9,174 nt of DNA, from positions 6,091 through 15,264 of the forward strand of contig NZNR01000051.1 of the NCBI GenBank assembly GCA_002694955.1, given 5' to 3'. Below are positions 4,532 through 9,174 of the stretch, one piece after another. Position 1 is the stretch's first letter. Each line of letters begins with the position of its first letter. Below the pieces are notes generated by a model, which did not search any database, was not told where the DNA came from, and saw nothing but the letters and a program-made list of their open reading frames with translations. The position numbers and the translations under genes are program-made. The stretch comes from Planctomycetaceae bacterium. Its GTDB lineage: Bacteria; Planctomycetota; Planctomycetia; Pirellulales; UBA1268.

Positions 4532-7168
4532 TTAGCTTTTGAGGTAGTTTCGTATTTCCTGCTTAGCACGAGCGAGCGCCTCGGGTAGCTTTGCTGAAAG
4601 TTTGCCTCCAGCCTGCGCTAGATCAGGACGTCCACCACCACGGCCCCCCACGAGAGAGGCCGGTTCGCGTATCCATGAGCCTGCTGAAACTCCCTTTGAC
4701 TCCACTTCACGACTAATCCCTGCCACGAGCGTGACTTTTCCATTATCAGTGCTCCCAAGAAGGACGGCGATAGGACTAGCCTTTCGTCGGAGTTGGTCAA
4801 TGCATTGTCGCATCGCTGCTGCATCACATCCTTTTGTATCCGCTATCACGATTCGAACACCATCGACTTCCTCAGCGGAGTTCAGTAGCTCGTCAATGGA
4901 AATATCAGGTTTATTTGTGGCAGCTTGGCGTTTGAGGGCCTTGAGTTCTTTGGTTAACGAGTTGAGACGGCTCGGAAGGTCGGGTACTGGCACCTTAAGC
5001 GTGTTTGCTAAGTCTGTAAGAGTGGCTTCGGCCTGTTGGAACCGTTCAAGAGCTCGGCGTCCTGTTATTGCTACGACTCGTCGTGTGCCGGCCGAAACAC
5101 TTTCTTCATGAATGATTTTTACAAGGCCGATTTCACCAGTATTGTCGACATGTGTTCCTCCGCAGAGTTCCTTACTGATTCCGTCTATAGAAACCATGCG
5201 GACAACATCCGGGTACTTCTCGCCAAAAAGCATCATAGCTCCAGCGTGCCGAGCTTCTTCCAGCGGCAAAAGGTTAGCTGATACTGCTACTGCTTCCGAG
5301 GTACCCTCATTCACCATAGCTTCGATATCTTGGAGTGTTTCGTTGCCAACAGGCGAAGCATGACTGAAATCAAATCGGAGCAGGTCAGCGTCAACTTTGG
5401 ATCCTTGCTGTACCGCGTGTGAGCCCAGGAAATGCTGTAATGCAGCGTGGACAAGATGGGTCGCCGTGTGGGCTCGACGAATAGCTTGGCGTCTACATTC
5501 GTCTACATGAGCGTTGACCTCTTGTCCAAGATCGATCGAGCCTTCTCTCAGGACACCACAGTGTAGAAAAAAATCACCTTCTCGTTGTGTGTTGAAAACT
5601 TCGAATTTTCCATTTGGTCCTTCAATCCAACCAGTGTCGCCCACCTGTCCTCCGGATTCACCATAGAAGCAGGTTTTGTCTAGAATGAGTGTGATGAGTT
5701 GATCTGGTTTATGCTCCATAGGAGTCGGTATGGCATCTGAATCTGTGAGTGATTCACAGAGCCGATTCTGCGCGATAATGCCAATAAGTTTGCCGCTTAC
5801 CTTAACGGATTCGTATCCAAGGAATTCTGAGCCATGCATTGCTTTCTTTAAAGCATCAAGCGGTCCGGAGGCAAATACTTCCCCGCGAGTCCCAGCTCCA
5901 GACTTCTTTCCATGTGCTTCCATGGCATCTCGAAAACCGTCCCAATCAAAAGCACAATTCCTTTCAGCTGCCAGCGTTTCAAGAAGTTCTGGAGGGAAGC
6001 CATATGTTGTATAGAGTTCTGCAGCATCCTCACCCCCCACCAAGCCACCACCGGAGGATTGAATTTCATCAAACAGTTTATTGATTCGTGTGAGTCCACC
6101 GTCAATGGTTGCCAGGAACGACTCTTCTTCACGTTTTATAACGCTCGTGACATGATCAACAGTTTCAGCCAGCTCTGGATACGAGTGTGTCATTTGCGAT
6201 ATGACTGCTGGAGGGAGTTTGTGAAGGAATGGATCTCGCATGCCCATTTGCCAGCCATCAAGTACCGCCCTCCTTAAAAGTCGTTTGATAACGTACTTTT
6301 CTTCATTGTTCCCCGGCAGCACATTTTCATGAATAGCAAATGTGCAGGCTCGAACATGGTCGGTAATCCGCCGTATCCGTCGGCCATTGTCATCGCTGGA
6401 TACATACTTCTGCTTACAGGTCTCAGCAACAGTTTCAACGATGGGAAGAAGAATATCGATGTGAAAGTTGCTGTCAACGCCCTGAAGCATCGCGCATGTG
6501 CGTTCGAGTCCCATGCCTGTGTCTATGTTTCGGCTTGGAAGCGGTCGAAGGTTATCGGGTGGATCGCCGATACGGTTGTGTTGTGTAAATACCAGATTCC
6601 ATATTTCAACTTCACTACCATCGGGCATTCGGTAGAAAACTTCACTGCAGGGTCCGCAAACGCCGTCGGGACCTTGTGAAGGGGCACTTGCAGGCCAGAA
6701 GTTGTCAGCTTCACCCATTCTTGTGATACGACTTGATGGTACTCCGATTTCATCAGACCAGATGCAGTATGCTTCGGAGTCGTCTTCATAAACTGTTACT
6801 GAAAGGAGCTCAGGAGTGATGTTTAACCAATCGCGGCTTGTGAGGAATTCCCAGGCCCACAATATTGCCTCACGTTTGAAATAGTCTCCAAAGCTGAAGT
6901 TTCCCAGCATCTCGAAAAAGGTGTGGTGCCGTGGTGTTCGCCCAACATTTTCAATGTCTCCTGTCCTTAAGCACTTTTGGCAGGATGTTGCTCGTGTGAA
7001 GTCAAGTTTGCATTTACCAAGAAAATGATCCTTGAATTGATTCATGCCGGCTGGTGTAAATAAGACGGAAGGATCCCATCGAGGAACAAGCACGTCGCTC
7101 GGCCTGCGGACGCAACCTTTTGATTCAAAAAAGGCGAGATATGCTTCCCTAAGATCGTCTGCCTTCAT
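4532..7168 (-). CDS. alaS: Alanyl-tRNA synthetase
   Basis: This class II synthetase charges tRNA-Ala and clears mischarged Ser and Gly. The 878 residues match the full-length bacterial enzyme. The catalytic domain opens with LREAYLAFFESKGC, has the motif 2 region RHHTFFEMLGNFSFGDYFK at about 80-98, GPCSE at 172-176 and NIDTGMGLER at 214-223. The editing domain contains FYGESGGQVGDTG near 501-513 and the zinc-binding pairs His567/His571 (HTATH) and Cys669/His673 (CGGTH). The C-terminal part has a helical linker (about 705-765) and ends with the glycine-rich GGRGGGRPDLAQAGG of the C-Ala domain. No domain is missing. The ATG at 7168 is preceded by CGGAG at 7183-7179, ten bases away. A strong terminator separates it from recA upstream, so it likely has its own promoter between about 7180 and 7314; a TATAGT at 7220-7215 is a possible -10 box without a good -35. 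Confidence 0.97.
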   Translation of the reverse strand: MKADDLREAYLAFFESKGCVRRPSDVLVPRWDPSVLFTPAGMNQFKDHFLGKCKLDFTRATSCQKCLRTGDIENVGRTPRHHTFFEMLGNFSFGDYFKREAILWAWEFLTSRDWLNITPELLSVTVYEDDSEAYCIWSDEIGVPSSRITRMGEADNFWPASAPSQGPDGVCGPCSEVFYRMPDGSEVEIWNLVFTQHNRIGDPPDNLRPLPSRNIDTGMGLERTCAMLQGVDSNFHIDILLPIVETVAETCKQKYVSSDDNGRRIRRITDHVRACTFAIHENVLPGNNEEKYVIKRLLRRAVLDGWQMGMRDPFLHKLPPAVISQMTHSYPELAETVDHVTSVIKREEESFLATIDGGLTRINKLFDEIQSSGGGLVGGEDAAELYTTYGFPPELLETLAAERNCAFDWDGFRDAMEAHGKKSGAGTRGEVFASGPLDALKKAMHGSEFLGYESVKVSGKLIGIIAQNRLCESLTDSDAIPTPMEHKPDQLITLILDKTCFYGESGGQVGDTGWIEGPNGKFEVFNTQREGDFFLHCGVLREGSIDLGQEVNAHVDECRRQAIRRAHTATHLVHAALQHFLGSHAVQQGSKVDADLLRFDFSHASPVGNETLQDIEAMVNEGTSEAVAVSANLLPLEEARHAGAMMLFGEKYPDVVRMVSIDGISKELCGGTHVDNTGEIGLVKIIHEESVSAGTRRVVAITGRRALERFQQAEATLTDLANTLKVPVPDLPSRLNSLTKELKALKRQAATNKPDISIDELLNSAEEVDGVRIVIADTKGCDAAAMRQCIDQLRRKASPIAVLLGSTDNGKVTLVAGISREVESKGVSAGSWIREPASLVGGRGGGRPDLAQAGGKLSAKLPEALARAKQEIRNYLKS

Positions 7169-7314
7169 CAGTTTTTAGCTCCGGAACGTGTCGGGATTGT
7201 CGGTGACATGTCGCACTATACATGCTCTCAGCAAGTGATACAGTCTAGTCGTTTTTGCTCGCGTGCTGGCTCGCACTGTGAGTACTTGGCGTCAGAAGTC
7301 AGGTATTCCCATGC

Positions 7315-7346
7315 AAAAACCCTCAGGAGTTAGAGTCTCCTGAGGG
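7315..7346 (-). terminator. Rho-independent terminator of recA
   Basis: On the minus strand, 67 bases after the recA stop, a perfect 10-bp stem (7346-7337 with 7329-7320, CCCTCAGGAG against CTCCTGAGGG) closes a 7-base loop and is followed immediately by TTTTT (7319-7315). Stem strength, position and T run all fit a classical intrinsic terminator acting in the recA direction. It implies that alaS is transcribed separately from recA. Confidence 0.92.
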
Positions 7347-7413
7347 AGTTATGCGGCAAGGCTTATCAACGAAAGTGTCTACATCGCGGCTAAAGCAGGA
7401 ATAGTGTTCCGAG

Positions 7414-8598
7414 TTACGCCTTCTCCTCCTTTTCGGTTTCTAAGAGAGGTTCTCGGCTTGCAATAATTTTCTGCCTGATTTCTTCGGCGACATCTGGGTT
7501 TTCTTTGAGATAGAGACGTGCTTTTTCACGCCCCTGCCCCAGGTGTGAGTCGTTATAGCGGATCCACGTTCCTGATTTTTCAATTAACTTGGCAGCCAGG
7601 CCGAGATCAAGCAGATCGCCTTCTGCACTGATGCCATCAGCATGCATCATGTCAAATTCTGCAATTCGGAACGGTGGGGCAACCTTGTTTTTGACAACTT
7701 TCACACGGACTCGTTGCCCAACAACGTTTTCACCATCCTTGAGTGCGCCAATTCGACGGACATCTATGCGACATGATGAATAGAACTTTAATGCTCGTCC
7801 ACCCGGCGTTGTTTCTGGACTGCCGAACATGACACCAATTTTTTCTCGAATCTGATTAATAAAAATCACGCATGTTTTGCTTTTTGCGATTGCACCTGTC
7901 AGTTTCCGCATCGCTTGACTCATCAGTCGAGCCTGGAGTCCCACAAATGAATCACCGATTTCTCCATCAAGTTCTTTTTGAGGTACAAGGGCCGCAACAG
8001 AATCAACAACAATGACATCTACCGCATTCGATTTAATAAGTAACTCCGTGATATTCATCGCTTCTTCACCACTGGTAGGCTGGCTGACGAGCAGTGTTTC
8101 AAGGGTTATGCCAAGTTTCTTTGCCCAGCTCGGATCGAGTGCGTGTTCCGCGTCGATAAATGCCGCAACACCGCCGTTTGCTTGGGCTGCCGCCACGGCG
8201 TGAAGTGCGAGAGTGGTTTTGCCACTCGACTCGGGACCAAAGACTTCGATAATACGACCTCTTGGAAATCCATTTCCACCAAGTGCTAAGTCGACGGAGA
8301 GGCTTCCGCTTGGAATACCAGCAACAGTTACCGTTGAATCTGCACCAAGCGGCATTATGGAGCCCTGGCCAAACTCTTTTTCGATTTGTGCAACCGCTGT
8401 CTTGAGTACGGGGTTCTTATCGATGAATGCATCAGCTGAATTTGCCGCATCTTTCTTTTTTGATGAACGACTACTGGATTTTGATGCTACGGCCTTCTCT
8501 TTCGTTTGCTTTGTCTTGGCCATACGTGCTGATGCTCCTTCTTTTGTTGATGACGTTCCAGATGATATCTTGGATGATTGTTTTACTGCGCTAATCAT
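7414..8598 (-). CDS. recA: Recombinase RecA with long Ser/Lys-rich N-terminal tail
   Basis: RecA forms ATP-dependent filaments on single-stranded DNA, drives strand exchange in recombinational repair and stimulates LexA-type self-cleavage. The 394-residue protein has the Walker A motif GPESSGKTT at 121-129, the catalytic glutamate Glu151 in [10 protein letters not shown], the Walker B strand VIVVD at 195-199, the conserved [22 protein letters not shown] of loop L2 from about 246, and the C-terminal domain ending in an acidic tail (ETEKEEKA). The family core begins at about residue 61 ([20 protein letters not shown]). The preceding 60 residues are a low-complexity chain rich in Ser, Lys, Ala and Thr. 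The ATG at 8598 has AAAGGA seven bases upstream and is preferred. A second in-frame ATG at 8523 ([10 protein letters not shown]) has AAGGAG eleven bases upstream and would shorten the tail to about 35 residues. The gene is followed by its own terminator, and the 309 bases before it are non-coding. Confidence 0.97.
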   Translation of the reverse strand: MISAVKQSSKISSGTSSTKEGASARMAKTKQTKEKAVASKSSSRSSKKKDAANSADAFIDKNPVLKTAVAQIEKEFGQGSIMPLGADSTVTVAGIPSGSLSVDLALGGNGFPRGRIIEVFGPESSGKTTLALHAVAAAQANGGVAAFIDAEHALDPSWAKKLGITLETLLVSQPTSGEEAMNITELLIKSNAVDVIVVDSVAALVPQKELDGEIGDSFVGLQARLMSQAMRKLTGAIAKSKTCVIFINQIREKIGVMFGSPETTPGGRALKFYSSCRIDVRRIGALKDGENVVGQRVRVKVVKNKVAPPFRIAEFDMMHADGISAEGDLLDLGLAAKLIEKSGTWIRYNDSHLGQGREKARLYLKENPDVAEEIRQKIIASREPLLETEKEEKA

Positions 8599-8605
8599 TA
8601 TCGAG

Positions 8606-8611
8606 TCCTTT
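8606..8611 (-). promoter_or_regulatory. Ribosome binding site of recA (long form)
   Basis: AAAGGA on the minus strand, seven bases before the ATG at 8598. Its better spacing compared with the site in front of the ATG at 8523 supports the longer RecA. Confidence 0.6.
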
Positions 8612-8815
8612 CAACGATTCTTTTTGCGCAAATGCCACCATATCCGACAGGCATTGAGACAAAAGTGTGACCAATTCTCAAAAAAACGGCTACGCCATAA
8701 GAGGTCAATTTTGAATCTTTGCAACAAATTAGGTTTGCATTCGCATGCCTCAACCAAGCGAAGGGCACACACCACATCGCACAATCACCCCCGCTCGCAG
8801 AAGGTGAACATGCGT

Positions 8816-8844
8816 ATAGTATCGGCAAATTCTTCGGTTAGCAA
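8816..8844 (-). promoter_or_regulatory. Possible recA promoter
   Basis: On the minus strand TTGCTA (8844-8839) and TACTAT (8821-8816) are 17 bases apart, each with four of six consensus matches. If used, it would give a leader of roughly 210 bases before recA. The match is modest and other A/T-rich positions nearer to recA could serve instead. Confidence 0.25.
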
Positions 8845-8907
8845 GTGGGAAAACTGAGAATTCTAGCTTGGCGTTGGCATGATTCCCGTCGTGCGGCCGC
8901 AGAATCG

Positions 8908-9174
8908 TCAAAAGCTAAGCATTTGCTGGTACTCTTTGAATCGCTGGTCGACCATTGAGCGATCAAGCTTTTCAAGTCGGTCAAGACTAAAGTCTTCAAC
9001 AGTAAAGCTGGCAGTAACAGTGCCGTAGGCAAGGGCCTCTTTCAATGCCTGAGGGTCAAATCGGCCGATGGAGGCCAGATGCCCCATCATGCCTCCAGCA
9101 AAACTATCCCCGGCGCCCGTTGGGTCGAGCACTTTTTCAGTCGGAAAGGCAGGCATGACATACATCTCATGCTC
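8908..9174 (-). CDS. PfkB-family carbohydrate kinase, C-terminal fragment (partial at right edge)
   Basis: The frame is open to the window edge and ends with TGA at 8910-8908, giving the last 88 residues. It contains the second PfkB signature, DPTGAGDSFAGG, at fragment residues 17-28. The GAGD forms the anion hole, and Asp23 of the fragment is the expected catalytic base that activates the sugar hydroxyl for transfer of the ATP gamma-phosphate. After it come a helix (MMGHLASIG) and a C-terminal helical segment ending QQMLSF, normal for ribokinase-like kinases. The substrate-binding half is missing, so ribose, fructose, a nucleoside or another sugar cannot be chosen. The internal Met codons near the edge are not the true start. 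Confidence 0.85.
   Translation of the reverse strand, partial: EHEMYVMPAFPTEKVLDPTGAGDSFAGGMMGHLASIGRFDPQALKEALAYGTVTASFTVEDFSLDRLEKLDRSMVDQRFKEYQQMLSF

Larger units (their letters stand above)
8599..8907. other. Non-coding gap between pfkB-type gene and recA
   Basis: These 309 bases lie between the stop of the sugar kinase and the start of recA, both on the minus strand. I see no convincing gene here: frames open in this stretch on either strand give unrelated, Cys/Trp/His-rich translations. The gap should contain the recA promoter and any damage-response operator. I searched by eye for CTGT-N8-ACAG and for GAAC-N4-GTTC type boxes and found no symmetric match. An AGAATTCT palindrome (near 8858-8865) and a GCATGC (near 8743-8748) are present but are too short to interpret. 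A hairpin with a T run after the kinase gene is not apparent. Confidence 0.5.

Noticed and set aside
4602..5111. A 169-codon plus-strand open frame opposite the 3' part of alaS
   Set aside because: It is the complement of the conserved C-terminal region of AlaRS. It is rich in Arg, Ser and Pro, as expected for a shadow frame, with no recognisable domain.
7203..7224. GACATGTC palindrome and repeated ACATG near the alaS upstream region as an operator or T-box element
   Set aside because: The repeats are too short. There is no T-box signature or antiterminator structure, and the recA terminator upstream points the wrong way for a leader attenuator of alaS.
8598..8828. A 76-codon minus-strand frame just upstream of recA
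   Set aside because: The translation is rich in Cys, Trp and His without any pattern, and it runs into the recA start. It looks like open non-coding leader sequence.
8213..8857. A 214-codon plus-strand open frame opposite recA
   Set aside because: It lies almost wholly antisense to the well-conserved recA core, and its translation resembles no protein I know. Long antisense frames are common opposite conserved genes.

Overview
The window carries an ordinary set of bacterial housekeeping genes, mostly on the minus strand. It most resembles a member of the Planctomycetota. That assignment rests on a very short lipoprotein of a type I associate with that phylum, on the long Ser/Lys-rich tail in front of RecA, and on the loosely packed gene order. 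No 16S or other decisive marker is present, so the phylum is an inference.

Left edge (1-113): the last 22 codons of a plus-strand rpsT (ribosomal protein S20) enter from outside the window. They end at a TGA and are followed directly by a small hairpin with a T run. This gene meets the minus-strand pyrK tail to tail.

Minus-strand block (114-3901), in order of transcription: a small unrecognised membrane protein (3901-3602) with no standard start codon, a class I mannose-6-phosphate isomerase (manA), a short planctomycete-type lipoprotein, an RsuA/RluB-family pseudouridine synthase with basic tails, and the iron-sulfur flavoprotein subunit of dihydroorotate dehydrogenase (pyrK). Gaps of about 50-100 bases would allow co-transcription, but the functions are unrelated (sugar phosphate supply, rRNA modification, pyrimidine synthesis). 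A possible internal promoter lies before the lipoprotein.

Middle (3940-4482): tpx, an atypical 2-Cys thiol peroxidase, is the only complete plus-strand gene. It has a strong ribosome binding site, is divergent from the small membrane gene and converges on alaS.

Right part (4532-9174), all minus strand: a PfkB-family sugar kinase cut by the window edge, then recA, then alaS. recA ends in a textbook rho-independent terminator, so alaS probably has its own promoter in the roughly 145 bases that follow. The 309 bases before recA hold no gene and only a weak promoter candidate; I see no recognisable LexA box.

I found no mobile element, CRISPR array, tRNA or rRNA, and nothing that looks like a new multigene system. 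The most useful points for a second look are the small membrane gene without a normal start, the RecA N-terminal extension, and the S20 fragment at the edge, which is easy to miss.
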